A stretch of DNA of 64,000 bases from the NCBI GenBank assembly GCA_016859345.1, contig CM029119.1:8257412-8321411 (forward strand), in the 5' to 3' direction. Position 1 is the stretch's first letter. Every line of letters begins with the position of its first letter. A program made the position numbers and the translations under genes. Source of the stretch: Istiophorus platypterus (lineage: Eukaryota > Chordata > Actinopteri > Istiophoriformes > Istiophoridae). Below, piece after piece: positions 10,301 through 57,179 of the stretch. The notes beneath the pieces are model-generated. The model was not told where the DNA came from, ran no database searches, and saw nothing but the letters and a program-made list of their open reading frames with translations.

Positions 10301-12686
10301 GCCAAGTATTGCAGGATACAACATTCATATTGAAAGGTTTCAAAACTCCCAATTTGCACACACTCGCACTCAGCGTCGATACAGGATGTAATGTGCCTTT
10401 ATGTGGCACAGCGGAAAGTAAAGATGTGAAGGTCAGAGTTGTAGGTGAGCTCACAGTGCAACCGACTTTCACGCAAGACTGGACGCCAAAGTTCACAGAC
10501 CTTCGAACAACATTTGCCATAACCAAGATCAATCCTCAGCCTTGACCAAGTGTTTTTCTTGCCTAAAGTTATCCACACCTTAACCGCAATTTATTCCCAA
10601 TAATCATGACCTTTTCCTGAGCTTATCCATGCAGTAGTTGCCATGTGCAGACAATGTGTGCTTGGCTAGAATTTTAAGATCATTGACATGGGACATTCAA
10701 AACAATGAACAGAATCTGAGGTTTTGCAGATTTGACCGTTATCAGTGTTCTGGCTGGGAGCAAATCAGTAGTCAGGTTCAGAACCTGGTGTCGAATCCTC
10801 TCCAACTATTGGACTATCATATCAGGATGTTACTGCCCTTGGTCATTCTGTACATAGTCTCTGTTATTTTTACATGTATCTGATGTATAATTGATGGATC
10901 ACAGGTCTCCTGCTTGTAAATGAAGTTCTGAGACTGTTCAGGTGTGTGACTGAGGATGTCTTGGTTGATATACAACTGGAATGAGATGGACAGACAAAAG
11001 GAAAGAGAGAGACAGAATTCAGGAGCCGGGCACCTTTCTCAGTCCATCTGGTAACAGTGCATGCATGGATGTGTGTGTGTGTGTGTGTGTGTATGTGTGT
11101 GCCTGTGTGTGTGCGTGTTTGTGTGTGTTTGTGGTGTAATTACAGCCAGGTCCCCGGTGTGGAGCCCAGTAGAAGTATCGTCAGTCTGTCTGTGGCATGT
11201 GGTGGTGCTGACCTTCGCTCTCTCCTCTCCTCAGGCCTGGTGACTCTCTGACTGGCTCTGGCTCCACCAGACGCCCCACCGCACCGCTCACACACAGGTG
11301 CTAACAGGACAGCTGGTTACTTGCTTTGTGCGTAACCATGTCCAGCGAGGTCTGTCCTATGCACGTATCTGAAAACACATGGACCTCCGGCGGTATTGAT
11401 CATTTTTCATGTTTTTAGGTGCTGATGTAACAGTCTGCATCAGGCTAAATTTAGATGTAGGGTTGCTGCTTCCTGCATTGTTTTAGGAAACTCAGATAGA
11501 CGTATCTTCCTCATAGAAGTTTAAAACTATTTCCATTCCTGCGTCAACATGAGATTTAACTGAGCCGTTATATTACAATATGAGCATTTTGTATACACTG
11601 TATGTGTGTGTGAGAAAGACATAGAAACCTGTGTTCCAGTAGGCTCCAGTCGCTGTTTACATATCTGTTTGTCTAATATTTGGTCAGTCGATCCAACTAT
11701 CTAGCTCTTACATATTCGTGCTGGGCTGTGAGTGTACACACCCGCGCTTGCGTGATGACACGCACACAAACACACGCGCACACACAGCATTATAATGAAT
11801 GAGTCTGGTATTAATCTGTAAGGGTTTCGCTCCCAGCAGGGCAGGGCTCAGAGCACGGCGATGAGGCCGAGATGGACGTGTGTGATATAACAGCGAAGAA
11901 GAGGAAGGGAGGAGGATGATGGCAGGTTCATCAAACAGTCTGGTCAGTGAGAGTCACCAAGATCCTATGAGGAAATAGCTTTCAGTCAAATTTACAATCT
12001 GTGGTCACATATATTTGAGTGAATGCTTATTCATTTGCATCTGTCAATGCGTTGCTAACAGCAATTAATCTGTGCGTGTGTCAGTGGGCGTGTCTGTACA
12101 CTTTTGCATGTCTTTGTTTGTGTATACAGTGTTTGCCAGTGTCTGTGCAATCAGCTTGTCCGGAATGTCTCAAGACATCGTGAATCCTCATGATCAACAT
12201 CATGATCCTGTGTTACATGTGCTGCACGCTCAGAGCGCGTTTGCTCAGAGTGACATAACCTGCCACTGTTGTGATGCGACAAGGGTCTCTTTCATGGCAG
12301 ACTTTGTACAAAAATGAGATGAAGGCACTGCTGCTTGAGATTCAAGAGATATCAAGACAGAAGTTACATTTCATGGCAGGGGATTTTAGTGTCTTGGAAA
12401 ATGAATATAAATGTGTTGCTGACAGATTCAGTGGAAACATTTGAAACACATTAAATGTCTCAAAGCGTTGATTCCTGGGCACTTTTGAAATGTATTTGTT
12501 CACGATATACATAGAGTATATTCACAATAGCTGAAACAAAAACACGCTTAATTATTCAAAGCTGTAGGTATAGTTGAAACACTAAAGAAAGCTGAAGTTG
12601 CGGTTGGAACAGAAACACTGAAAGAACGTTGAAGTGCCCCCTTTTCAAAGTTGCAGCTGAATGTGAAGTATTGAAACAACGCTACA
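10301..12686. other. Intergenic non-coding DNA with TG-rich microsatellites
   Basis: No gene is recognised. There is a TG-rich repeat at 11070-11133 and CA-rich sequence near 11738-11786. The cysteine/valine frames at 11057-11251 are repeat artefacts. Confidence 0.55.
11070..11133 (+). repeat. (TG)n microsatellite, imperfect
   Basis: Pure GT at 11071-11092, then interrupted TG-rich sequence to about 11133. Confidence 0.9.
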
Positions 12687-12965
12687 ATAATTAGGCAATC
12701 AATTTATTGATCAATCAAGAGAAATTTAACCAGCAGCTATTTTGATAATCACTTAGTTTTGGCTTCTCAAATGTGACAATTTGATGCTTTTCTTATACAA
12801 AATTTAACTGAACGTCTTTGGGTTTTGTACTTAATTGGTTGGACAAAACCCGTCATCTGAAGATGTAACCCTTGACTCTAGAAATTGCAAATAATTTTGG
12901 ATATTATCAAATAATTGATTGATCAAGAAAATAATCAGCAGATTAATCAATATTAGAAATAATTG
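12687..12965 (+). mobile_element. Decayed non-autonomous DNA transposon (ATTAATCGATTAATC family)
   Basis: The ends are inverted, AT-rich and made of repeated ATTGAT/ATCAAT units: AATAATTAGGCAATCAATTT at the left, and GATTAATCAATATTAGAAATAATT at the right. The interior contains 'GCTATTTTGATAATCACTTAG', 'GGCTTCTCAAATGTGA', 'CTGAACGTCTTTGGGTTTTG' and 'TTGGTTGGACAAAAC'. These match from memory a widespread fish hAT-type miniature element. There is no coding capacity. Confidence 0.72.
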
Positions 12966-13859
12966 TCCCTTCACTTAAGGAAGTGAAATGTCAGCTGGAG
13001 CAAAAATGCTGAGGGAAACTTAAATGCAACTGTTTCAAAGTTGTCTGTTATTTTATTTTGTATTTTTATGTCCAGTTACAGGTATATAGCATGAACCAAT
13101 GGCATTTAACTCAGCGCTTACAGTCTAAACTAATTTGCAGAGCCTGTCCCTCATCGGGCCTTTAAGCTAAATAAAACTTCACATTGTTCTGCATACGGTG
13201 CAGCACAAATTACAAATCTTAGCTGGTGCACTGAGGAAGTTAACATGTGTCTCATGGCTGAGGATCCATCTATTCATTAAGTGTTAATATGAGATAGCGC
13301 AGGTAAACATGTTCAGTGTGTGTGTGAGTGTGTGTGAGTGTGTGCGCCTTCACGTCCTCATGTGTGCCTGCAACCCCCCCCCCCCCCCAACCCCTGTGAT
13401 GCATCCAGGGGGATTTATTTGACCCCTTATTGCCAGCGGTGAGCCTGTGGTGGAGATGAAAGCATGCCTTCCCAGTGTGGCCCCAGTTTCTATAGTTATG
13501 GACACAGACTCACACTGGTCGGGGACAATAGAGGGGCCCTGCCACTCGCCCCTGCCAGAGCCCTCTCCTCTCCCCACCCCATCCGTCACCGCAATCATAT
13601 TTTCAAAACAATAACACAGCCGGGGGGGTGGGGTGGGGGAGGGCATGATTGAAGTGTGTGCATGTTTGATCTGTTGGTATGTGAGTGAGTGTGTATGTCC
13701 TTTGTGTGTGTGTGTGTGCATGTGTGTTGGTATTTTTAGGCACACATTTGTTTCATCTGAGTGTGAACATGCTCGTTTGACTTGTGTCAGAGTGAGTGTC
13801 CGTGGGTCCGTACATGCAGTCGGCAAGCAATTGTGCATGCATAGTTTTGTGCGCGCAGA

Positions 13860-13864
<5 letters not shown>

Positions 13865-13935
<71 letters not shown>
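13865..13935 (+). repeat. (GT)n microsatellite, about 35 units
   Basis: Uninterrupted GT dinucleotides; alternating purine-pyrimidine. Confidence 0.97.
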
Positions 13936-13936
<1 letters not shown>

Positions 13937-16017
13937 TATGAGCTGGGCCTTTGATGGCGTGGCCGGAGCGTGCCTAATGTGACTGCTTGCTGGGGTGGGG
14001 TGGGATGGATGGGGGGGGTGGCAGCGTTGAGCCTCCTGCCCTCGAAATGTCTACCCTGCCGTGGCCCAAGGCTCCTCCCGCAAACTTGAAAGGACCAAAG
14101 GACCCCCCCCCCCCCCCAACGCTGCCCCCCACATACTTTCAGAAGGCATGACATCATCCTTTGCACAAAGGGGGCTGGAGCTGGGGTTAATATGGATGTA
14201 TGTGTGAATGTGAATGTGCTTGTGTGTATATGTGCGTGGGGTACAACCCCATCAGTCATTCGCATTCGCCTGAAATGCAAAATTTATCCTCTTTCATATT
14301 TTTCCGTGTTTTCTGGATTTGCCATCTGACTCAAACTAGCAGTTCGACTCCTTTTCGGATTTCCGAGCCTTTTATTCTGAGGCACCTGGATCCTTTGAGT
14401 CCCCACTCATATATATATAGACACACACATCAAACCAAGCCGGTGTTTTTCTCTTCCTTCTTTCCTCACGTTTGAGTCCCCTTTATGTGAATAACTTACA
14501 TTGATTTGATATTAAATGTCTGGGGTAAGAAAGTAAATAGCTTTCCAGTTGCTAGAATACACAAGAAAACTCGGTGAAGTGTTTTTTTTTCATTGACCTC
14601 CAACAGGAGAAGTGTGATGTCAAGATTCTATTTCCTTCTAAGGTTATGTAGGCAATGATCTGATGTATCTTTTTTATGTTTCTAAATGTGGTTAATTAAA
14701 AGAACATTTTCAGAAACCTCAAGAATGGACACTTATTTGAAAAATCAGCAATCATCTCCTTGGTTTTCAGGAACTATTTGGGCCAAATTTAATTAAACCA
14801 CATTTCATGATTGATACATAAACAAGCGATGTAATCAAATCCTCTCATTTACTAATTTCTACCCAAGCAAGTAATCAAACCGGATCACCAGATGAGGACC
14901 AGATGTCTCGGGACGTTTAAGAGAAGAAGACATTTCCCTGTCAGTGTCTTGATTAAAAGGTGAGAATAGTCACCTTTGTGACAATGGGGGTTGTGGAGGG
15001 GCAAAGGCACAGTCAAAGCCACCAGCATGGCTAATGTCATGGCCGCTGAGTTGTAACTGCCACTCCCCACACACACATCCACACACATACACACACACAG
15101 AAATCTTCTCTCTCACACACACATTTAAGGGTTAAAAACACTCAGTTGCATTTCATAGCTATAATATACAAACATCATGTCAATATTTTTAAAATGAATA
15201 TAACCCCCCCCCCCCCCCCCATCTGTGTTGCACACTCTCTCTGCTCTTACAAGTGTTGCTCAGTGGTGAGGGCTTGTCGCCCTTGCCTGCTTAATGGGCC
15301 GTCCGTTTGCCAACTGTTCCTTTGAGGGGGCCGGTGCGTCGGGCGTCAGAGCCGGGATTTGGGAAGGAGGGCCGGTGCCGCTGGATCAGACAGATGGAGG
15401 GGGGTCCGACTCCATTCATTTAGCTCTATGAGAATAACAGAGCCCCACTTCAAACAACAAGGACACAACCTGCTGGCCCCATCGTCTGCGAACGCATACA
15501 CAGGCATATGCAGACACACACATGCTGCAACACATGCATGCTTATGTTCAAGCACACATGTGCTTTTATTTGATCTTTCTTATCATATATTTGATCTGAT
15601 GTGTCTTAAATCTAAAAATCTGAGACAAGGATGTAAACTCAACACCCACAGTTAAGGTTGTCACTGTTGCTGTTCACAATGCATCTGCGGCTCATCTGCC
15701 ACCGTTAAGACTATCACACACACACTACACACATGCCCCGCACACTACACACATATACAGAGGGGGGCATAAAAACACAGGCTCCACAGTGCAGTGCCCA
15801 CCCCCATTCCCAGCCCTTCCTTCCCTGGGACTCCCTCCTCTGCTACCACCCAGCCCCCCCCAATTGAATTCACTGGCACTTCCAGAAAGCTCAGAGGCGC
15901 CAGCGGAGTGGGGCTCATCTCTTGGGAACAATAAAGCCAGATCTTCATAAAAACTTCAAAAAGGCCTTGCCAAGTGTTTTATAGGTGCTTTAAAGGTTTA
16001 TGGGCCCTGGGGAGGGA

Positions 16018-16038
16018 GGGAGAGAGAGAGGGAGAGAG

Positions 16039-16076
<38 letters not shown>
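16018..16076 (+). repeat. (AG)n microsatellite
   Basis: GGGAGAGAG sequence passing into an uninterrupted AG run from about 16043. Confidence 0.95.
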
Positions 16077-16078
<2 letters not shown>

Positions 16079-18605
16079 GAGTGATGCAGTAGTGGCAGGC
16101 TTCACTTTTCCCACCCACTGTAGACACATACACAGAAACACACACATGCCAACATACGCATACATATATGCCGCAGCTAATCCGCCAGTAAGTGCCAGGC
16201 TGACATCGGCTGCTGGTAGGCAGGGTGGGGCAGGGGATGGTGGTGGATGGGAGGGAGCAAAACAGGTGATCTGTGGAGAGGGAGAGACTGAAGGAGGGAT
16301 GCCACTGTGGCGTCAGTAGAAAGCCGTCGCAGCAGCTCACGTTTTAACTAACTTACATGGTGTGAACTTGTATTAAATTTGATACTTACGAACGGAGGGT
16401 TTGTGTTTGTGTTGAACCCGTTTGGTTGAATGGCACATGTCATTTTCCCTGCGTGCACGCCTGCATCCGGAGTCACATGTTCAGGCATCCACCTAGATAA
16501 GAAAGTTGTACATGCTGGTGAGCTAGAAACTTGTGTGTGTGTGTGTGTGTGTGCGTAAGGTTATCTGGCCAAGGTGTAGACCAACCCTCTGGCCCCAATC
16601 CTCAATGACCTTAGGGAGGGTCAAGTCGAAGAGCATGGAGGTAGGTTGCTCTGACACGGAGCACATCGGGGCCTGAGGCCTGCTCGCTTTCGAGATGCAT
16701 CGATTACTGTTTTGCAGGCGTATCAGTTTAGCCACTCGCAAGCTAGAGCACAGGCTCAGATGCAATTAACCGTTTGGAATCTTCCAGCTCCAGCATGGAA
16801 GCTAAATGGCCTCTGAATCCCACCTCTCTGCCAGTGGCAGTGCTGATGAAATCACCTATCAAATGATTCACCCAGATACACAACTTCACTTTGTTGCTGC
16901 TTGGCCGTAGATTTTTTGATTAGTCACAAGTTGGTGCGCCTGAGCTTAGTGTACTCCCCTTTGAATCTCTTTTATGAGCATGAATAGCCACTATTCAGGG
17001 TGTTTTTGGAATGTTTTCTTTATAGGTATTCAGATATATGCCAGGGGTTATATTTAGCTCGGGTGCTCCTGGAGTCAGAAGGTTTAAAATTAGGAGGTGT
17101 CAGAATTCCAGTACAATTCTTAAGTTACTGTCAATAAACGGTAAAGGGCTGCTCTTAAAGGCGTAGTGTGTTGGCAAGGATGCATTATGGCATGATTTGT
17201 GTGTGATAAGCCGCATGGGAAACTGTGTGTGGATCTTTCTTTGATATAGTACAAAAGTGTAAATCTTCTGCATGGTATACACATCCATTTACACATCAGT
17301 ATATCACGATCCTTGAGTGTGTGCCGCCTTGTATGCACCAATGTGTGCTCGTGTGTCCATCTGCACATTAGTGTTTGTAGGATCTGTTGACAGGGAAGCA
17401 CGCAGCATTTTATTTGCTCAAGGGCTGAAAAAACACATGACGCTAGCAAGGGAGCGGTGTGATATGAGCCTGCTGAAAGCAACCTGGCCGGCCAGAATTC
17501 AACCCTGGGATCGCGATTAAACTAAACATTTTAACACACTGTATAATAACAGAGCCGTGCAACATAAAGGATTATCTATGCATATGCAAAGATACACACC
17601 CTGCTGCACACTTTTCAATTACAGTACTTATTATTTTCTCTCTTCGTCTTTTCTTATCAAATCTTTCTTTGTAGCACCGAAACAGATCAAGCCTTCAATG
17701 GAATATAGGTATGTAAACAGATGTGTATGTAAAAACGCTTTCGTGGTGGGAATCAAATGGTTAATTTCTTTATAATCGATTGCTACTTTTTTAAATTTTT
17801 GATTTCAGAGTTAAACAGTCCAACAGTAAATTTAGTGGTCGAGACATTTGAAAATATTTTCAGAGATGCATTAAAGTAGATTATTCAGAAAATTACTGCT
17901 TGCATTGCACTCGTTACTTTTTCAACTTGTTTATGTAAGTTCACTTTTCCCACTATCTATAATCATAAACCCTAAAGATAAAGTGCCTTAACATCATAAA
18001 CATCTTCAAATTAATATATACAGCTGATTAGATTTGTTTAAAAAAAAAAAATTATATAATTTTACTATGGAGGACCTTAGCAGTATAGTGTGTATTCTTG
18101 TGTTTACCAATGTTCATGTGCAGTAAAATTGTTTATGGTCTACTTTCCTAGTTTGGAAACTATATTTTAGAATCCTGTGAAAAGAGGTCATCCCGATTTT
18201 CCTTTTTTTTTTGTCGTAGCGTGATTCTACAGACTTGCATATCTCATCTTTGCAGTACTGCACTGAGAGCATAAAACTGGCGTAACGCACGTCACCCGAC
18301 ACTCATTATGTCAAGTATTTTCTTCATGCTACACCTAAACTCATTTCAAACCTATTGCAATAAATTTATGGTAAAAACACTCCCTCAGCACAGGCAGTAG
18401 TAGCATCATCGATCATCCCTGCTGAGAGCACACTGCAAGCTTCGTGTCGCCATGCCCTGAGTACACAGTGAGATTCTTACTGCAGCTGCCCTCTGTTCAG
18501 TATTCATCAGCTGGGTGGCAAACACTGATGAGGTCACTGCAATATAGCATCTGTTGGAACAAGTACCCTGTATTTGTCCTTTAACTCTCATTCATATCAG
18601 ATAAA

Positions 18606-18650
18606 TGAATGGCCTTTGGGAGTGTATGGTACATTCCCAAAGGCCATTCA
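18606..18650. repeat. Inverted repeat / hairpin, 21-bp arms
   Basis: The left arm TGAATGGCCTTTGGGAGTGTA pairs with the right arm TACATTCCCAAAGGCCATTCA around a 3-base loop (TGG). The single non-Watson-Crick position is a G:T wobble. The flanks do not extend the stem. Confidence 0.9.
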
Positions 18651-20130
18651 CTCCTAACTAAAAGAATAAGCCTGAAAGAGAATCTGATCTGCACACACAT
18701 GAAATATAAGCTTGGTATGCTCCTTATGGCTGATGAGGTGTGCCAAAATATATCATGAACCTCCATGGAATTTTCAGCTGTTTGAACTAAGACAATGTAA
18801 CACAGTCAATGCATGAAGTACTAAAAGTCGTTTATCTCTCAAACGGTAAAAAGTTTAACTTTACATAAAAGATGTTGTTATTGCTCAGTGGGGCGCACAT
18901 GAAGGTTAGAAACTTCCTACAGTCGTGTGCAGCAACATGTTAAGAGGAGAAAACCCACATAAACAACCACGGCTTTTATTTTGTAATATTCATTTATTGT
19001 TCAATAAAAATAGATTTTAAAAAAGTGACGTGATGTCTCCTTCATGACTGGCCTGATGGATCTGCCAACAGCTCCTTGTAAACATGGGACTTTATTTTTT
19101 TGACTGGAAAGGGAATTTAAACCCCCTTCTTCCCCTTCTGCATAATCCAGAGACAGAGTCCTGCCTATAAATTTACCGACCTTTGACCTCTGTGGTGATG
19201 ACAGCCCCACATTCACTTACTTTCACATTTTGGGCAGATACAGTACATTCATCCCCTGGTCCCGCTTGTCTATGCACATGCTTCGGTTTCTGGTTGTGTG
19301 ATTTGTTTTTTTGCAGTCGGACCTTGTAAAAACTGCTTTTAACAATGTGAATAAAGAAGACAACTAAGCTCTAACACAAGTTCAAGCCATCAGTAAAACA
19401 AATTACAACTTATAACATCAGTTTATCTTAGGACATCTTTATACAGTAGTTACACATGTACACATCTTTAAAGACGTAAAGAAACTAAAGTCTGTAAACA
19501 CTTTAGGAGACACCTCTGTTACCCCCCCACCCCATCCCCGTCACAGGTTCGACATAGCGCAGTAAACCTGAAATGCTACGGTAACTGTGGCCAGGCCCAC
19601 TGACTCCTGACTTCACTCATCAGATGCTCCTCTTTTGGACCTTTCTGGTGCTACATTTGGAAATGCCGCAGCTTATAACAATGGTTTGATGTTGCTGAGC
19701 TTGGCTGACTTTTTATAGGAGGAAAAAGTGTTAATCATATGCTGACAGACAGCTGATAGTCTAAAATAAATGAAACACAGCAGGCTGAAGTTTCTGTTAG
19801 TGTCAAGTGTTAATCAATGTAAACAATGCACAGACTGTCCTGGTTCAAAAAATTAATGCTATGAGGGTTTACAGACCATATACTGCTCTTTGAAAAGAGA
19901 AACAAAAACTTGGCACAGGTCCCCGAGAATAAGCTCAAAAGGATAGTTTAGATTGTTAAGAGGCCTGATGCGTTGTGTAGTTAGAGTTAATGTAAAAAGT
20001 ACAGTACCTGATTGGAGACAGTCACAGGAAACTCTACGACTGCTACGTCTCGCAACGTGAGGGGCGAATAAAAGACTGAGACTGACCCCACCGACTGTTG
20101 GTATGATGATGCTGTTCTCAGTGCTGGTAG

Positions 20131-20390
20131 GTAACTAAGCACATTTACTCAGGCACTGTACTAAGAACAGGTTTTAAGGTATTTTTACTTTTCGCTAACA
20201 TTTCCATTTAATGCCACTTCACACCTCCTTTACACTTCATTTCGGGGGGAAATACTGTACTTTTACTCCACTATATTTCTTCCCAAAGTTAAAGTTACTA
20301 GCTACTTTTCAAACTGACACAAAGATAAGACCAGTTCATGAATTAGGTTTAACTGTTAAGTTAAGTGGATGAATACTTCTTCCACCCCTG
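20131..20390 (+). mobile_element. Decayed teleost interspersed repeat ('GTACATTTACTCAAGTACTG' type)
   Basis: The segment runs from GTAACTAAGCACATTTACTC through 'TTTCGGGGGGAAATACTGTA', 'CTTTTACTCCACTA' and 'GTTACTAGCTACTTTTCA', and closes with 'GAATACTTCTTCCACCCCTG'. This is the pattern of an abundant percomorph non-autonomous repeat recalled from memory. It has no coding capacity. Confidence 0.7.
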
Positions 20391-21954
20391 GTTGATTTAT
20401 GAGATTAAATTTTGAAAATGGCCCTTTGCTGTAGAGAGTTTAAATTTTTTTTCCCCAGGACTACTGTGTTATGCACCTCTTCACTGTTTACCCTCTTCTA
20501 CAATACAATTAAACAAGCTAGCAAGACTAACAAAAACTAGCCTGCTGACAGCTGTCTCTGTTTGTCACATGACCCCCACTTCGCAGGTCATAGCACTTTG
20601 TCAAGTCTTCCACGTGTCACTGGGGATGAAGTATTTTCTTGTGGTTAAGTCCCTTCATATATAAATTATATTGATGCAGCTTGGGGGAAAGTTTGGAATA
20701 TATAGTGTGTGGCTTTGCTTACAAATGCCTGGCCTCTCAACAACTTGAGTCATCCCTTTCACACTAGAATCCCTTTGGGAGACCATGCTCTAGACTGACA
20801 GGCACCATTTTCTGGTGCATCTGGGAATACAACTGAACCAAACACAACAAAACACTAAACTGTTTAACTTTTAGCACAACATGACTACAGTACTTCAGAT
20901 GTACTCAGCATAATTCTGGAAGGTTTACATGCTTTTCTGTCATTTAGACAAAGAAAAAAAGAGTTGAGTATTGCTTGTTTTTTCTGTTTTGAAAGTCCAA
21001 ATTAGCTGGTTTTTATTTTGTGTCACTTCACAAGATGAAATGATCATATTAGAGAGCTACACTATGACTGAGTCTACTATACAGAGGATTGCTGCAAAAG
21101 GGAGAAAAAGAGCACTAGAGAGCCAGTTCCAGGTTCTAAAAGATGTACCCTTCTCCTTGCTCTCTCGCTCTCTCTCTCTCTCTCATTCTCTGTTAAGCTC
21201 TCTCTCCCTTGCTTGGCTGCTTCGCTGCAAGACAGTGCAGTAGCCAAGGGCAGTTGAGTGACAGGCTGGAGAGCCAAATCGTTGGGCCGATTGCGTCCCC
21301 AAGCGGAGACGCCAGCCCCCCTCTGTACTTCTCCCTTCCTTCCTGCCCTCTGGGCCGGGTCCAGAGCCCACATCCTGGGAACATGGGGCCGGGCGGCTGC
21401 AGCTGACAGCTCTCTGGGAATGACACAGTGAGAGAGTTCATAGGAAAAGCCGTGCCCGTGTGTGGCTGGGGGAGGCGAGGATGCTGCCCACGTCAATTTG
21501 GCAACCTGCACGGCACGATGTGCCGGTGTCAATCATGCCAGTGCTCAAAGCGGCGCTCCATTAATCTTGCTCAGCATCACAAGCTTCTCCCCAACGATTT
21601 CTGACAGCACAAAAAACTGTTTCCTCTTTGTTCCATTTTGTTATTGTTCATTTGGCGTCCATATGAGGGTCTCTGATGTTCAAAAAAATGTTTCATGTAC
21701 AGGAGAACACATTTCAAGGAAACGGATTCTCAGAGAAGCATTTCAGATAACAAGAACACAGCAGAATATAAGACAACATCTTACAGCTGCAGTTTTGGAC
21801 GGTTACACAACATGAGAGAAAAAGTGTAAAATTTACTGTCTGTGGACAGTTTGTACAAATTTAACAGTTCAATATGCATTCATCAAAAGAGAATCTGTAC
21901 ATGTCATGAATTCTCAGATGTTTTCTCCCTCTCAGTCTCTCTCTCCTGGAAGTA
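20391..21954. other. DNA downstream of ankfn1 stop, including likely 3' UTR
   Basis: The ankfn1 3' UTR should begin at 21954 and run leftwards. The first canonical minus-strand AATAAA is at 21017-21012. A CT-rich stretch lies at 21160-21205. A GC-richer block at 21250-21550 gives several chance frames on both strands. I see no other gene. Confidence 0.5.
21012..21017 (-). terminator. ankfn1: Candidate ankfn1 polyadenylation signal
   Basis: The minus strand reads AATAAA, the first canonical signal after the ankfn1 stop. It implies a 3' UTR of roughly 940 nt. Use of this site is not proven. Confidence 0.4.
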
Positions 21955-55100
<33,146 letters not shown>

Positions 55101-57179
55101 CTGTGATACAGAACAAGAATAGAGGGATAAGAATAAGAATCTACTTGGAGTTTGGCCCATTGCTTGCACCATATTCCCTTATCATGTAATGTTTTTAAGT
55201 TCAGGAGAAGTTCAGTCCAGTTAACATCTACTGGATGTCTTGGCAGTTTCTCAGCTCTCAGTATAAATAACTGTTAATAAGAAAACATACAGAAGGACCA
55301 GCAGGAGGACTGGGCTTATCATCTACAGTGCTTCTCTAGAAATTCTCTGTAAAACTAAAAAGGGAAAATGTTTGTCCAAGGTTAAATATTGCTGGAAAAC
55401 ACAAGTATCTTGGTGAAATGGATTCTCTTATGCCTAAAACTAAAATCAGTTTTACAGAAATCCCAATACTTGGTGGAAATGTAACCATTTGATAAACAGT
55501 GTAACAATGCTGCAGTTCCCTGAGGAAACATTAGGTTTGAGGGAAAGCCGCATACTTCCTGCCTAATTTTCTCCAAATCTTTTTCACAGAAAAAAAGAAA
55601 CATGTGAAGTCACACACATTTTAATCTCCTCTACTGGGCTGCCAATGTCCCAGTTCAACTTTTCTCTCAAAATTAAAAACAGGAAATGTAATATTTCTTC
55701 CACTCCAGCCTGGGACACATTTGATGAGATTCAGCATTGCAATATTGCTGTGGTAACAGTGGGGACTAATCAAAATGTAATAATATTCTCTATCAAAGAG
55801 CCAGGCTCACAGAGGAACATTGCTGGATCATAAAAGTGTATGTGATGAAAAATTCACAAGATTTATTAAGCAAAGTTTTATATAAATGTATTTAAACTGG
55901 AAATATGTTTATAACGTCAAGGTAAATCAAGCAGTGTACAAAAATAAAAGATGAAAAAAAATAGAAAGTGTAATTGAAAGAATGTCCTACTGGTCTTGCC
56001 ATGAAGATTTAAGCCTTTTTTAAATAACAGAGGATTAAATAAAAATGAGCATTCTTAATAGCATTCTTTGCTCACCTAATCTCAAGCACATGGTGTTTCA
56101 CTTTCATTATGAAATGATAAAACATCTCTAATAATGACTCATACATACTCAAACAGACATAGATCTCCTCTCAACCTGAGCCAAAAAGTGTTTTAGTCTC
56201 CATGGTGAGCTCTGTTGGAGACAAACTGCAGGGATGGTTGGATTGAGGATAGCACAGATGACTGGGGTACACACTGCCACTCAAACGCAAAGCTTCTATC
56301 TGCCATAGCTGTCCTTAGTTTATGTAACACGCTGCAGGACAACAACAGTTCACATAAGGCTTTGATAAAACAGGATTGATGAGATCGTACACAATAGTTC
56401 ATGCTATTAGTTTGGTTTCTGAACAGTGACATGAATGGCAGAGTGGTGATGTGGCCAGTTGCACCTAATTAAATTGCCAAACTGTCACATCATTTCAGGA
56501 CTTCGTATGAGTAATTCATACATTCTTGTCACGGAGAGAGTGCTTCACTGAGAGTGTCATGTCAAGTCTAATGCTTCTGTGAGAGACTGATCAGATCTGA
56601 GAGAATGATTACTCAAAAAGATGAAATTGGATCAAGACCTTTATTGCATCATAGACTTGTAAATGTTCCCATTGGGGTGAATAAAAGACTGCTGTGACCT
56701 TAGAAGTTAAACTAAAACCTTTTTGAAAGTTACAGATCCATGAAAACTGGGCATTCTGCTACCTTGCTTGGAACATCCACTCCTCTTTTTTGAACTGATA
56801 TATAAACAAAATGAGAATGAGTCATTGCCAACATTTCATTTCATCCCTGCAGAATCCACATCAATGACAGGCATCGTAATTCAGCGTTCTCTGGACGACA
56901 ACTTAAAAAACAAAGACAAAAATGTGACAAATATAGAGGACATTTTAATATTACACAAAGCATTTGCAGAATATTTTTGGACATGACATCAATGCATCTG
57001 CGTCATGAACTACAAATAAACCTACACTATACCCAGGACCAACTTAAACACTGGCAAAAGGGAAATGCATGTACTGAATGAAATGGAAAAAGCAAACAAA
57101 CTCAACTATTCTTTAAATGTTTTGATTTTGAAGGGAGCAACTGTATTGATGAATGTAGAAACCTGTCACTTACAGTGAC

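Larger units (their letters stand above)
12966..20130. other. Intergenic non-coding DNA, microsatellite-rich
   Basis: No gene is recognised across about 7 kb. It contains C-runs (13374-13388, 14103-14117, 15205-15220), (GT)n at 13865-13935, (AG)n at 16018-16076, and a 21-bp inverted repeat at 18606-18650. Repeat-free complex blocks at 14020-14180, 15290-15480 and 15840-16010 could be regulatory. The H/T-rich frames at 13753-14280 and their opposite-strand partners derive from (GT)n. Confidence 0.5.

Noticed and set aside
10760..10830. Possible tRNA-derived SINE or tRNA B-box (GGTTCAGAACCTGG...)
   Set aside because: No matching A box, acceptor stem or poly-A/T tail could be placed.
13350..14280. 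Long His/Thr and Cys/Val frames
   Set aside because: Products of (GT)n and C-runs, overlapping on both strands, with no domain.
18606..18650. microRNA precursor
   Set aside because: The whole hairpin is about 45 nt with a 3-nt loop, shorter than typical animal precursors, and the flanks do not pair.
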